Shown: positions 23,422 through 31,173 of the stretch, one piece after another
Position numbering within the stretch: the first letter of the stretch is position 1
Layout of the letters: each line of letters opens with the position of its first letter
Source of the DNA: Clostridia bacterium
GTDB taxonomy: Bacteria > Bacillota > Clostridia > Christensenellales > CAG-138
Length of the DNA stretch: 38,744 nucleotides
Direction: 5' to 3'
Assembly: GCA_017428025.1 (NCBI GenBank)
Contig: JAFRRO010000026.1
Span: 1-38,744 of the forward strand
Made by a program: the position numbers and the translations under genes
Notes under the pieces: generated by a model
What the model saw: the letters and a program-made list of their open reading frames with translations, nothing else
What the model was told of the DNA's origin: nothing
The model's database searches: none

Positions 23422-24846
23422 ATGAAACGAATCATTGTCCTGCTGCTTGTGACATTGCTGCTTGCCTGCGTGCCGACGCCGGAGGATGCCGTTATCAACA
23501 AAAATGACGGTGTTATGCAGGCAGCCATTTATGCAACAGCTCTTCCAGAACAGCACTACGAAGCTCCCAAAACGCTACAAATAGATGCATTCGGGCCTGA
23601 CAATTATCGGATCGAAGTCGACGCCGAAGTCATCATTCCCGATACTCTGAAATACCCAGTGGTTGAGATTGCGCAGAATCCGCTGACGATTGAGCAGGCG
23701 CGCGATTATATGCGCAGGCTGACGTTCGGTGAACCGATCTACACCTATGAAAACGAAGTCCCGCAAACTAAATCAGATATCCTGAGGAGAATCACTGAAC
23801 TTCAAATTGTGCTAACGAACCCGGAAGAGCATTTCCCTTCTGATATCGGCGAGGATGAACTGCATAGTAAGATAGAAGAACTTAAAGCAGAATTGGAAAC
23901 TTGGGAACGAGCATATCGGGAAGCCCCGGATAAATTCATAGCAACTGAGATTGATCTAAACAAAATTGAATACGACCGTTATGGACAGATAACCGGGGAA
24001 GTGCACGTTGACAAAGAACGAGGACGAGGAATTGTGATCACAGTGACGGACGGAGGCATCGAGTATAACAATCTGACCGATTGGGAAGACGGCATTGCAT
24101 TTAAACTCGATTACACCAATGATTTTTCTAATTTACGAGGAGTGACTATCACAAAGGAGGAAGCAGTTCAAAAAGCAGAGTCATTTTTGGAAAGTATCGG
24201 GGTCACAGGTTTTAAGGTTTCCTATATTGCAGTAGGTTATGATGATGGCCCATTTGAAAAAGCTGGATACACGGAAATGCAGCAATCATACGTTCTTTGG
24301 CTAACTCCGACTATCGGCGACGTTCCGACAACATATCGGGAAGATGCTTATGATTTGGATTTGGGAAATCTCGATGAAAAACTATATGCACCTTTGATGT
24401 GGTATGAATACATTCAAATGCAAGTCCGCGATGATGGTGTGGAATACATGTATTGGGCTAATCCGGCAAAGATATCGGCGATATTGAATGAAAACGTTAC
24501 TTTACTCCCATTTTCAGAGATTGTGGAACGTTTTAAACAACAGATTCAATATCATAGTATACCGATCCAAAGCTATCAATCAGGGGAGGTTAAAAAGAAA
24601 ACTGTTCATATCGACCGAATCGTTCTTGGAATGATGCAGGTGCGTAAAAAGAACTATCCTGATGTGATACAGATGATTCCCACATGGACGTTCTTCGGTA
24701 CAGGAGAGGTCGAATACGCAGAACCTTTTAGGGATAGCCGTACAGGTCAGCAAACAACCATCGAAAAAGTTGAAATCCCGGCATACAGCTATTTGATTCT
24801 TAACGCGATTGACGGTAGCGTGATAAATCCAAAATATGGGTATTAG
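23422..24846 (+). CDS. Lipoprotein L5 of the ACVPTP family
   Basis: A 474-residue predicted lipoprotein, MKRIIVLLLVTLLLAC then VPTPEDAV. Family segments are YRIEVDAEVIIPDTLKYPVVEI, ESIGVTGFKV, NENVTLLPFSEIVERFKQQI, DRIVLGMMQVRKKNYPD, IPTWTFFGTGEV in place of the usual PVWDF-GY, and LILNAIDGSVINPKYGY. A helix-rich charged region (about 105-160) resembles that of L3 and L4. AAGGAGGG overlaps the L4 stop, with 15 bp between the genes, so the two are cotranscribed. Codon choice is the most AT-rich in the window, a sign of separate ancestry or relaxed selection. Function is unknown. Confidence 0.87.
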   Translation: MKRIIVLLLVTLLLACVPTPEDAVINKNDGVMQAAIYATALPEQHYEAPKTLQIDAFGPDNYRIEVDAEVIIPDTLKYPVVEIAQNPLTIEQARDYMRRLTFGEPIYTYENEVPQTKSDILRRITELQIVLTNPEEHFPSDIGEDELHSKIEELKAELETWERAYREAPDKFIATEIDLNKIEYDRYGQITGEVHVDKERGRGIVITVTDGGIEYNNLTDWEDGIAFKLDYTNDFSNLRGVTITKEEAVQKAESFLESIGVTGFKVSYIAVGYDDGPFEKAGYTEMQQSYVLWLTPTIGDVPTTYREDAYDLDLGNLDEKLYAPLMWYEYIQMQVRDDGVEYMYWANPAKISAILNENVTLLPFSEIVERFKQQIQYHSIPIQSYQSGEVKKKTVHIDRIVLGMMQVRKKNYPDVIQMIPTWTFFGTGEVEYAEPFRDSRTGQQTTIEKVEIPAYSYLILNAIDGSVINPKYGY

Positions 24847-24939
24847 AAAGCAGGATTCACTCATTCATACTCGAACTCGCGTTTGTTAATTGTACGATCA
24901 ACTGTACTTGTCGACAAATGCAAAGAAAGGAAAAACGAA

Positions 24940-26469
24940 ATGAAACGGATTGTAATACTTATTCTTGCGCTCTGTATGCTGTTCGCCTGCGTACCGACGC
25001 CGGAACAGGAGTTTGTCGTCAACAAAGGCGATGAAAAAGAATGGCAGCAGGCTGCTGAACCAGAGAACGTCGGGACGGACGGCGTTCCCGAAAACGAGAA
25101 CGTGTTTGTCCCCGTCGCGGCGAATGATCCCGAATCGCCGACGGAAAGCAAGCTGTATGAGCGGCTCGGTGCGCCGAAATACTGGTCGACCGACATGGAC
25201 GTGAACGGTGTGCGCGTGGTTGCGGAGGAAGCGCCGGTCATTTTGCCCATCGTCGATCGCGTGCCCGCGGCGGAAGCGCAGCCTACTGCTTTTTCCGAAC
25301 AAGAACTGAATGCGGCGGTGGACGCGTTTTTCGGGAAGCGGCAGATCGATTGGTACGATTACGGAACGTATACAAAAGAGAGAATTGCGGAAATGATCCG
25401 TTACTGGCAGAACCTTTTGCCGACCGCAGAGGATGAAGCACACAGCGAATACTGGGTGCAGCGTATCAAAGAGCTCAGCGAAGCGTACGAGCGCGCGCCG
25501 TCCGAAAGCGATCTAAAACCGATCCCACTTGCTCCGACAGAGTACACAGAGGATTGGGGCGGCGAGTCGGTTCGCACGAAACACGGGCTGTTGGCGCGGG
25601 CAACAATTGACGGCGAACAATGGGTGGTGGAGCTTAATCAGAACTACGGCATGCAGATTCTTGAAATCGTGATCGACGGCAAGCAGACGGATGTGAGCGT
25701 GTTCGGTCGTTCGTCCTTCGACGGACATCCGGTGATCGATACGCCGTGGGGCGTGTCGCTCTCAAAAGGCGAGGCGATCGCGCAGGGCAACGCGATTGTG
25801 CAGAAGATTGACGAGAACTATTCGCTTTGTTTCTGCGGTCCCGCTGCTGCAAGGTTTGCGGATGATTACAACGTTGCGCGGAACTGGGGCTGGGGACTTG
25901 TCTATATGCGCCGGATCAACGGCTTCCCGTCTGCGTATGCTTCGCGTGAAATCGGGGATCGCATGGATGATGATGCAGCGAACGACATTCCTTCTTATGA
26001 ACGGCTGTTTCTTGTAATTGACGATGAAGGACCGGTGTATCTCCGTTGGCAGACGCCGATGGAAGTAACCCGCATCCTCGGCGCAGACCAGACGCTGCTT
26101 CCGTTTGACGAGGCGGTGTCAAAGGGTAAAAACATGATTACCGCGCATTGGGCGTATGAGCTTGAACGCGATCCCGGCAGCTATGTAAAGATCGACAAGG
26201 TCAAGCTCGGTCTTTGCCGCATTGCGAAAAAAGGCGGCGGCTTCTACTATGTTCCGGCATACTGTTTCTATCTGGATATTGTTCAGACCGAAGAATACCG
26301 AAGCAAGTACCATTCCGGATGGGAGAATTTCTATCGGGACGAGCGCGCGATACTGGAACGAAACAACGGCGTTGTGCAAAGCGATACGCACGGGTATTTC
26401 CGAGAATACAACGTGGTTGTGATCAACGCGCTTGATGGCACGACGATCGATCTCGGGCAAGGATATTGA
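24940..26469 (+). CDS. Lipoprotein L6 of the ACVPTP family
   Basis: A 509-residue predicted lipoprotein, MKRIVILILALCMLFAC then VPTPEQEFVVNKGDE. Like L2 and L3 it has a long spacer with KLYERLGAPKYW. The later motifs are weaker: VRVVAEEAPVILPIVDRVP, ADQTLLPFDEAVSKGKNMI, KVKLGLCRIAKKGGGFYY, VPAYCFYLDI and VVINALDGTTIDLGQGY at the end. The ATG at 24940 follows AAGGA; an in-frame ATG at 24883 has no signal-like sequence. The 93-bp gap after L5 holds the short direct repeat TGTAC-N7-TGTAC but no clear promoter. The ABC ATPase starts 6 bp after the stop, so L6 and the ATPase are tightly coupled, which is the best positional evidence linking this family to the transporter. Confidence 0.86.
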   Translation: MKRIVILILALCMLFACVPTPEQEFVVNKGDEKEWQQAAEPENVGTDGVPENENVFVPVAANDPESPTESKLYERLGAPKYWSTDMDVNGVRVVAEEAPVILPIVDRVPAAEAQPTAFSEQELNAAVDAFFGKRQIDWYDYGTYTKERIAEMIRYWQNLLPTAEDEAHSEYWVQRIKELSEAYERAPSESDLKPIPLAPTEYTEDWGGESVRTKHGLLARATIDGEQWVVELNQNYGMQILEIVIDGKQTDVSVFGRSSFDGHPVIDTPWGVSLSKGEAIAQGNAIVQKIDENYSLCFCGPAAARFADDYNVARNWGWGLVYMRRINGFPSAYASREIGDRMDDDAANDIPSYERLFLVIDDEGPVYLRWQTPMEVTRILGADQTLLPFDEAVSKGKNMITAHWAYELERDPGSYVKIDKVKLGLCRIAKKGGGFYYVPAYCFYLDIVQTEEYRSKYHSGWENFYRDERAILERNNGVVQSDTHGYFREYNVVVINALDGTTIDLGQGY

Positions 26470-26475
26470 GGACAA

Positions 26476-27120
26476 ATGGCTATGGCAAACGCAATTGAAG
26501 TACACGATCTCGTGAAGGTGTTCGGGCAGGACACGGTGCTGAAGGGCATCAACCGCAACTTTGAGGCGGGGAAAATCCATGGTGTCGTCGGCAACAACGG
26601 CTCCGGCAAGACCGTCATGTTCAAGTGCATCTGCGGCTTTCTGCAGCCGACAAGCGGCAAGGTGCTGGTGAACGGGAAGCAGATCGGCAAGGACGTCGAC
26701 TTTCCCGAGGACATCGGTTTGATTATCGAGACGCCGGGCTTTCTGCCGCAGCTTTCGGGGCTCAAGAATCTGGAGATTCTGGCGTCGCTGAAGCGCAAGA
26801 TCAATCTAAAACAGATCGCCGACACGATCCGCCGCGTGGGACTCGATCCGATGAGCAGTAAACCCGTCGGCAAGTACAGCCTCGGCATGCGGCAGCGGCT
26901 CGGCATCGCGCAGGCGATCATGGAAAGCCCCTCGCTTTTGATCCTCGACGAGCCGATGAACGGTCTCGACAAGCACGGCGTTGCGGAGATGCGCGATCTG
27001 TTCAAATCGCTTGCCACCGACGGACGCACGATCCTGCTTGCGAGCCACAACATCGCCGATATCGAGGTGCTGTGCGACACCGTGTGCGAGATGGACGCGG
27101 GCGTGATGACAATGCTGTAG
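26476..27120 (+). CDS. ABC transporter ATP-binding protein
   Basis: A 214-residue ABC ATPase of the CcmA/drug-exporter type. Walker A is GNNGSGKT (about 39-46), the Q-loop region is VDFPEDIGLIIETPGFLP with Glu in place of the usual Gln, the signature is YSLGMRQRLGIAQ, Walker B is LLILDEP with its catalytic Glu, and the switch His is in LASHNIAD. It ends shortly after the H-loop, which is short for the family, and it carries no membrane segment. The likely membrane partner is the fused permease at 19839-21599, since no other permease is in the window. The ATG at 26482 is a possible alternative start. An ABC signature of S-L-G-M-R-Q rather than L-S-G-G-Q is common in this subfamily. Confidence 0.93.
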   Translation: MAMANAIEVHDLVKVFGQDTVLKGINRNFEAGKIHGVVGNNGSGKTVMFKCICGFLQPTSGKVLVNGKQIGKDVDFPEDIGLIIETPGFLPQLSGLKNLEILASLKRKINLKQIADTIRRVGLDPMSSKPVGKYSLGMRQRLGIAQAIMESPSLLILDEPMNGLDKHGVAEMRDLFKSLATDGRTILLASHNIADIEVLCDTVCEMDAGVMTML

Positions 27121-27157
27121 CTTCGCTTTCGACGGAAGCAGGCTTCCGTCGAGTTTT
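27121..27157. repeat. Post-stop hairpin (module M1 variant, copy 3), terminator-like
   Basis: After the ATPase stop, GCTTCGCTT is conserved from copies 1 and 2, but the stem is now TCGACGGAAGC/GCTTCCGTCGA (27129-27139 and 27142-27152), followed by GTTTTC. Pairing is kept while the stem sequence is changed. Confidence 0.72.
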
Positions 27158-27207
27158 CAGCCCGCGCCTATGGATTATAAATCCACCGGGCGGCGCGGGC
27201 TGCAAGG

Positions 27208-27247
27208 AGTCAAATCCGCCGCGCATGTCGCCGGATTTGACGGATTA
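27208..27247. repeat. Intergenic repeat module M2, copy 3
   Basis: This copy again has the stem GTCAAATCCG/CGGATTTGAC with the same loop as copy 2. Confidence 0.82.
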
Positions 27248-27248
27248 T

Positions 27249-27301
27249 CCCAAAAGCCTTCCCCTCGAGGGGAAGGGGGACCGCTTGCGGTGGATGAGGT
27301 G
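27249..27301. repeat. Intergenic repeat module M4, copy 3
   Basis: CCCAAAAGCCTTCCCCTCGA opens the element and GCTTGCGGTGGATGAGGTG closes it. The CCTTCCCCTCGAGGGGAAGG centre is a perfect palindrome. After it, GAACGGCGACGCCGTTC (27311-27327) forms a further small hairpin. No promoter for the next gene was recognised in 27302-27395. Confidence 0.8.
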
Positions 27302-27395
27302 TTACGCGCCGAACGGCGACGCCGTTCGCTATCCAATTAGATTTCGCGGCGCTGCCGCAAAGAAGATTTGAGAATACAGTAAAGGATGCAGAGGT

Positions 27396-28958
27396 ATGAA
27401 ACAGAGAGTATTTGCATGGTTGTTGGTACTGATCCTCGCGCTGACGCCGGTACTGGCGATTGCGGAGGGCGACGAAACCGAACCGCCCGCAACGGAACAG
27501 CCGAGCGAGCAGCCGTCCGTCGAGCCGAGCGCCGAGCCGAGTGCAGAGCCGTCCGCAGAGCCTTCCGCGGAGCCGAGCGCAGAGCCATCCGCCGAGCCGA
27601 GTACGGAACCGAGCGCCGAGCCGAGCGCAGAGCCGTCTGCCGAACCGTCGGACGCGGGGGAGGATCCGTTCAAGATCGACACGTACTGGGTGTATCCCGG
27701 CATGGAAAAAAGCTATGCGGCGGGCTATGTGCCGACGGTGACCGATACGGAGGCGCGCATCGTAATGCCGCTTTTGGGCAAGGCGCAGGGCGATGTGATC
27801 CGCGTCGTGCCGGAGTTTCCGTATGACGGTCCATTCGAGCCGGGCAACGTGCAGTTCGACGTGCGCGAAAAGACCTACGACGTCACGCACGCGTCCGGCC
27901 GCACCGGTACGAGCAGCGCATACCTCATCGATTTCAGCGTGCCGCTCAAGGCGAAGCGCTACAACGGCAACTACACCGTGACGTTCCGCGTCACCTACAA
28001 AACGCTGTCGGGCGAATCGACGGAGCAGACCTTCTCGATGCAGATTCCGATCAAGAACGGCAGGAATCCTTCGACCGGCGACGGCGGCTACAGCGGCCCC
28101 ACGGCAATCAAGAAGCCGGTGCTGCTGATCGAAAGCGGCAAGATCTCGCCGAACGAAACGGCGGGCAATTCGAACGTTTCGCTGACGGTCTCGGTCGACA
28201 ACGTCGGGCAGATCGACGCCTGCAACGTGCGCATCACCGCGTATGCGCAGGACAGCGACCTGACGCTGTCTTCGGACCTCAACGGCGTGTTCGTCGAGAC
28301 GCTTGCGGTCAACGATATGACGGAGGCGACGTTCGATTTTCGCGTCACGCGGCACGCGCTGGAAGGCGACCACACGGTGCAGGTGCAGATTTCCTACGAG
28401 GACAAATACGGCAACAACTATTCGGAATCGGGCATGTACCGCGTGCACGTCGCACAGCCGGTCGAGCTTGCCTACGATCCGGTCAAGCTGCCGGAATCGC
28501 TGACGAGCGGCGACACCTTCACGCAGATCATCTACGTCTACAATCCCTCGTGCGCAACGGCGTACAACGTGCGTGCCGTGCTCAACGTGGACGGACTGAT
28601 CTGTTCCTCGGCATACCTCGGCAACATTCCGCCGCAGGGCTCCGCGGACAAGGAGCTTTCGGTGTTTGTCACCACGCTGTCCGGCACCAACAAATACGGC
28701 GATACGTGGGGCAGCTTTGAGCTGCACTACGAGTCCGAGGAAGGCGACGAGCTGATGCTCTATCAGGACCTGAAGAGCGCTATCTCCGAGCCGGTCAAGA
28801 TCACGGACGAGGAAAAGCTCAAACAGGAGCAGGAGCAGAAGGAGCAGCAGACACTCTCGCAATGGTGGATCTCCCTGCTCGTTGCGATCGCCGTGATCGT
28901 CATTCTCATTGCAGTCATCCTGATCGCCCGCTTTGCGCGGCTGCTCAGAATGAAATAA
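27396..28958 (+). CDS. Exported COG1361-like protein with AEPS repeats and C-terminal membrane anchor
   Basis: A 520-residue protein with a cleavable signal peptide ([24 protein letters not shown]). A tetrapeptide linker of about 50 residues (AEPS/VEPS/TEPS units, 35-86) follows, then beta-rich extracellular domains. The segment from about 245 ([20 protein letters not shown]) resembles the CARDB/COG1361 S-layer-like fold, with [19 protein letters not shown] and a second [18 protein letters not shown] Gln/Glu-rich stalk ([10 protein letters not shown]) precedes a single C-terminal helix (about 493-515) and a basic end RLLRMK. COG1361-type proteins often sit beside ABC-2 transporters, so it may be a surface accessory of the transporter upstream. 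AAAGGA lies about 9 bp before the ATG. Confidence 0.78.
   Translation: MKQRVFAWLLVLILALTPVLAIAEGDETEPPATEQPSEQPSVEPSAEPSAEPSAEPSAEPSAEPSAEPSTEPSAEPSAEPSAEPSDAGEDPFKIDTYWVYPGMEKSYAAGYVPTVTDTEARIVMPLLGKAQGDVIRVVPEFPYDGPFEPGNVQFDVREKTYDVTHASGRTGTSSAYLIDFSVPLKAKRYNGNYTVTFRVTYKTLSGESTEQTFSMQIPIKNGRNPSTGDGGYSGPTAIKKPVLLIESGKISPNETAGNSNVSLTVSVDNVGQIDACNVRITAYAQDSDLTLSSDLNGVFVETLAVNDMTEATFDFRVTRHALEGDHTVQVQISYEDKYGNNYSESGMYRVHVAQPVELAYDPVKLPESLTSGDTFTQIIYVYNPSCATAYNVRAVLNVDGLICSSAYLGNIPPQGSADKELSVFVTTLSGTNKYGDTWGSFELHYESEEGDELMLYQDLKSAISEPVKITDEEKLKQEQEQKEQQTLSQWWISLLVAIAVIVILIAVILIARFARLLRMK
27504..27653 (+). repeat. In-frame 12-bp minisatellite encoding AEPS units
   Basis: Roughly a dozen 12-bp units encode Ala-Glu-Pro-Ser. 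Third positions vary between units (gccgagccgagc, gcagagccgtcc and so on), so the tract is old or maintained by selection and not a fresh expansion. Confidence 0.85.
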
Positions 28959-29081
28959 TACTGTTTTGCTTCTAAACCGCTTGCTCTGACGGCATCATTT
29001 GCAATCCTTTTGGAAGCGCAACAGTATCAAGACTCGTTCTGCTGAGTTCTCCGTTCATAAATACCGAAGCAGAACGCGTGA

Positions 29082-29112
29082 AAACAGACGCTTTGGCGTC
29101 TGTTTTTCTTTT
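29082..29112 (+). terminator. Terminator between the COG1361-like gene and padR
   Basis: The 10-bp stem AAACAGACGC/GCGTCTGTTT (29082-29091 and 29096-29105) with a TTTG loop is followed by a T-rich run. Nothing else was seen in 28959-29081. Confidence 0.9.
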
Positions 29113-29126
29113 TTGGGAAAAACTGC

Positions 29127-29159
29127 TTGACAAATCGAATACTACGTGATACGATGTAT
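29127..29159 (+). promoter_or_regulatory. padR promoter with overlapping ATAC/GTAT operator
   Basis: A consensus -35 TTGACA (29127-29132), a 17-bp spacer and a -10 TACGAT (29150-29155). The palindrome ATAC-GAT-GTAT (29149-29159) covers the -10 box, and another ATAC at 29139 gives a wider ATAC-N13-GTAT pair. PadR repressors commonly bind ATAC/GTAT dyads in their own promoters, so autoregulation is likely. Confidence 0.78.
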
Positions 29160-29179
29160 ACCATGAAAGGAGGTATTGT

Positions 29180-29500
29180 ATGGATGCTCAATTGAAACGC
29201 GGGCTCCTGGATGTCTGCGTGCTTGCCGCCATCAAGAACGAGGACTCCTACGGCTACAAGATCATCAAGGATATGAAGCCGTATCTCGAGTTGTCCGAAT
29301 CGACCTTGTATACCATCCTGAAGCGTCTGGAGGCCGCTTCGATGCTCACGGTGCGAACCGCCGAGCACGACGGCCGGCTGCGGAAATACTACCACATCAC
29401 TGCAGCGGGGCACCGGCGCATCGAGGAGTTCAAGACCGAGTGGAAAGAAGTGATTTCGATTTATCAATTTGTGACCAAGGGGGACGGGGAATATGCGTAA
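29180..29500 (+). CDS. PadR-family transcriptional regulator
   Basis: A 106-residue winged-helix regulator. LKRGLLDVCVLAAIKNEDSYGYKIIKDM is the PadR N-terminal helix region, and SESTLYTILKRLEAASMLTVR is the recognition helix and wing. GRLRKYYHITAAGHRRIEEFKTEWKE is the C-terminal part with the dimerising helix. The ribosome site is a strong AAAGGAGGT. The stop overlaps the DUF1700 start by 8 bp. PadR with DUF1700 and DUF4097 is a recurrent Firmicutes module in which the regulator represses the membrane genes until an envelope or drug-type signal is met; the signal here is unknown. Confidence 0.94.
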   Translation: MDAQLKRGLLDVCVLAAIKNEDSYGYKIIKDMKPYLELSESTLYTILKRLEAASMLTVRTAEHDGRLRKYYHITAAGHRRIEEFKTEWKEVISIYQFVTKGDGEYA

Positions 29501-30095
29501 ACAGGAATTTTTGGACGCATTGAAAAGCGGCTTGACCGGATTGCCGCAGGAGGATATCGGCGAACGGCTGACGTTCTACGGCGAGATGATCGACGACCGC
29601 ATGGAGGAAGGACTTACCGAGGAGGAAGCGATCGCGGCGATCGGACCGGTCGAGAATGTCGTCAACGAGATCGTCGCGGAAACGCCGCTGACCAAAATCG
29701 TCAAGGAGAAGATCAAGCCGAAGCGCCGCATGAAGGCGTGGGAGGTCATCATGCTGATTCTCGGCTTCCCGCTGTGGTTCCCGCTGTCGATCGTCGCGTT
29801 CGTGCTGATCCTCGTCTTCTACATCGTGCTGTGGGTTGTGGTCATCTGCCTGTGGGTCATCGAGCTCGCGATCTGGGCATGCGCGCTGTTTGCCTTTGTC
29901 GCAGCCGTCCTGTATATGGCGCGCGGCTACGTTGCGTTCGGCATCGTGCTGATCGGCGCGGGGCTGTTCGTTGCGGGATTTTCGATCTTCCTGTTTTTCG
30001 CGTGCAAAGCGGCGACCGTCGGAACGGCAAAGCTTGCAAAGAAGATCGTACACGGCATTAAGAGACTGTTTGTCGGGAAGGAGAAAACAAAATGA
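29493..30095 (+). CDS. DUF1700 (HAAS domain) membrane protein
   Basis: A 200-residue protein. Residues 1-65 form the helical HAAS/DUF1700 domain (EFLDALKSGLTGLPQEDIGERLTFYGEMIDDRMEEGLTEEEAIAAIG), which is cytoplasmic. A basic segment KIKPKRRMKAWE precedes three or four hydrophobic helices (about 85-180) and a basic tail. DUF1700 proteins are thought to relay between PadR-type regulators and membrane partners; this is family knowledge and is not shown here. It overlaps padR by 8 bp and the next gene by 4 bp, so all three are translationally coupled. Confidence 0.9.
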   Translation: MRKQEFLDALKSGLTGLPQEDIGERLTFYGEMIDDRMEEGLTEEEAIAAIGPVENVVNEIVAETPLTKIVKEKIKPKRRMKAWEVIMLILGFPLWFPLSIVAFVLILVFYIVLWVVVICLWVIELAIWACALFAFVAAVLYMARGYVAFGIVLIGAGLFVAGFSIFLFFACKAATVGTAKLAKKIVHGIKRLFVGKEKTK

Positions 30096-31045
30096 AAAAG
30101 GGAGCCATCATTACAGCGATCGTACTGCTTACGGCGGGACTGCTGATCTTTGTCGGAGGATTGTTTGCGGGAGGAAGTCTGCCGCCTATGACATATGAAG
30201 CCATGCGTTATTCGGTCAACGAACCGTTTGCCGACATTCATATCGACACGCATGAGATGAACATCGAATTCATCCTGTCGGAGGACGGAACCTGTTCCGT
30301 CGACAGCGCCGTGACGGAGAAGTTTTATCCGAACGTTACCGTTCGGGACGGCGTGCTGACGGTCACGACCGTCGACGAACGCACGTGGGTGGACCGGCTG
30401 ATGATGAGCGCGGATCAGCCGATGCAGATTCGACTGCCCGGGACGGCGTACAGGACGCTTTCCGTCGAAAGCCATACCGGCGACGTCACGGTGGACAGCC
30501 GTTTTTCCTTCGACAACGTGCAGATCACCGCTTCAACGGGAGACGTCACGTGCGGTGCATCCGCGGAAAACGCAATTGAGATCACGGCAAGCACCGGCGA
30601 TATCGCGCTCGAAAACGTCAAGGCGGAGCAGCTTTGGCTGGTCGTTTCGACCGGCAGAATCGCGGTCAAGGGCGCGGAGATTCAAAAGGGCGTTCTTCTG
30701 ACGGTCAGCACCGGAAAGCTCGAGATCGACGGACTTTCCTGCGAGTCGCTGACGTCCACCGGCAGCACCGGCAGGGTGACGCTTCGGAACCTCGACGTCG
30801 AACACGCGCTTTGGATCGAGCGCAGCACGGGCGACGTGAACTTTGAGAATGTCGATGCGGAGACGATCACGGTGCATACGGATACCGGCGACGTGACCGG
30901 AACGCTGCGGTCCGCGTTCTATTTTGTCACGGAAACGAATACCGGCAAGGTCCGTGTGCCGGACACGCACAGCGGCGGACGCTGCGAGATCACAACCTCG
31001 ACGGGCGACATCCGGATCGAACCTGCGGATGCGCAGAATCCGTGA
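30092..31045 (+). CDS. DUF4097 beta-repeat protein with N-terminal membrane anchor
   Basis: A 317-residue protein anchored by one N-terminal helix (about 5-28) with an extracellular beta-solenoid-like domain. About nine turns carry the repeated S/T-T-G-D/R/K-V signature (HTGDVTV, ASTGDVTC, ASTGDIAL, VSTGRIAV, VSTGKLEI, GSTGRVTL, RSTGDVNF, DTGDVTG, TSTGDIRI). This is the DUF4097 adhesin-like family found next to PadR and DUF1700. The ATG overlaps the DUF1700 stop, and AAGGAG lies 8 bp upstream. No terminator was found directly after it. Confidence 0.92.
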   Translation: MKKGAIITAIVLLTAGLLIFVGGLFAGGSLPPMTYEAMRYSVNEPFADIHIDTHEMNIEFILSEDGTCSVDSAVTEKFYPNVTVRDGVLTVTTVDERTWVDRLMMSADQPMQIRLPGTAYRTLSVESHTGDVTVDSRFSFDNVQITASTGDVTCGASAENAIEITASTGDIALENVKAEQLWLVVSTGRIAVKGAEIQKGVLLTVSTGKLEIDGLSCESLTSTGSTGRVTLRNLDVEHALWIERSTGDVNFENVDAETITVHTDTGDVTGTLRSAFYFVTETNTGKVRVPDTHSGGRCEITTSTGDIRIEPADAQNP

Positions 31046-31094
31046 AAAAAACCTGCAAAGTTCTCAATTTTGTAACATAGATTCCGAATTTTTG

Positions 31095-31123
31095 TTGCAA
31101 ATGCGTGTTACAATATATATAAT
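31095..31123 (+). promoter_or_regulatory. Promoter of the DUF3784-like gene
   Basis: A perfect -10 TATAAT (31118-31123) lies 17 bp after -35 TTGCAA (31095-31100, 4 of 6 consensus). It sits in an AT-rich gap, so the downstream gene can be expressed apart from the padR operon. Confidence 0.72.
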
Positions 31124-31173
31124 AAAACAAGATCGACGCAGGTTTTGAACATGACAGCGAAGGAGGATGGGTT

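Noticed and set aside
24883..24939. Separate promoter or longer start for L6 with the TGTAC direct repeat
   Set aside because: No paired -35 and -10 boxes were found, and the extended N-terminus would spoil the lipoprotein signal. The repeat alone is too short to support a site.
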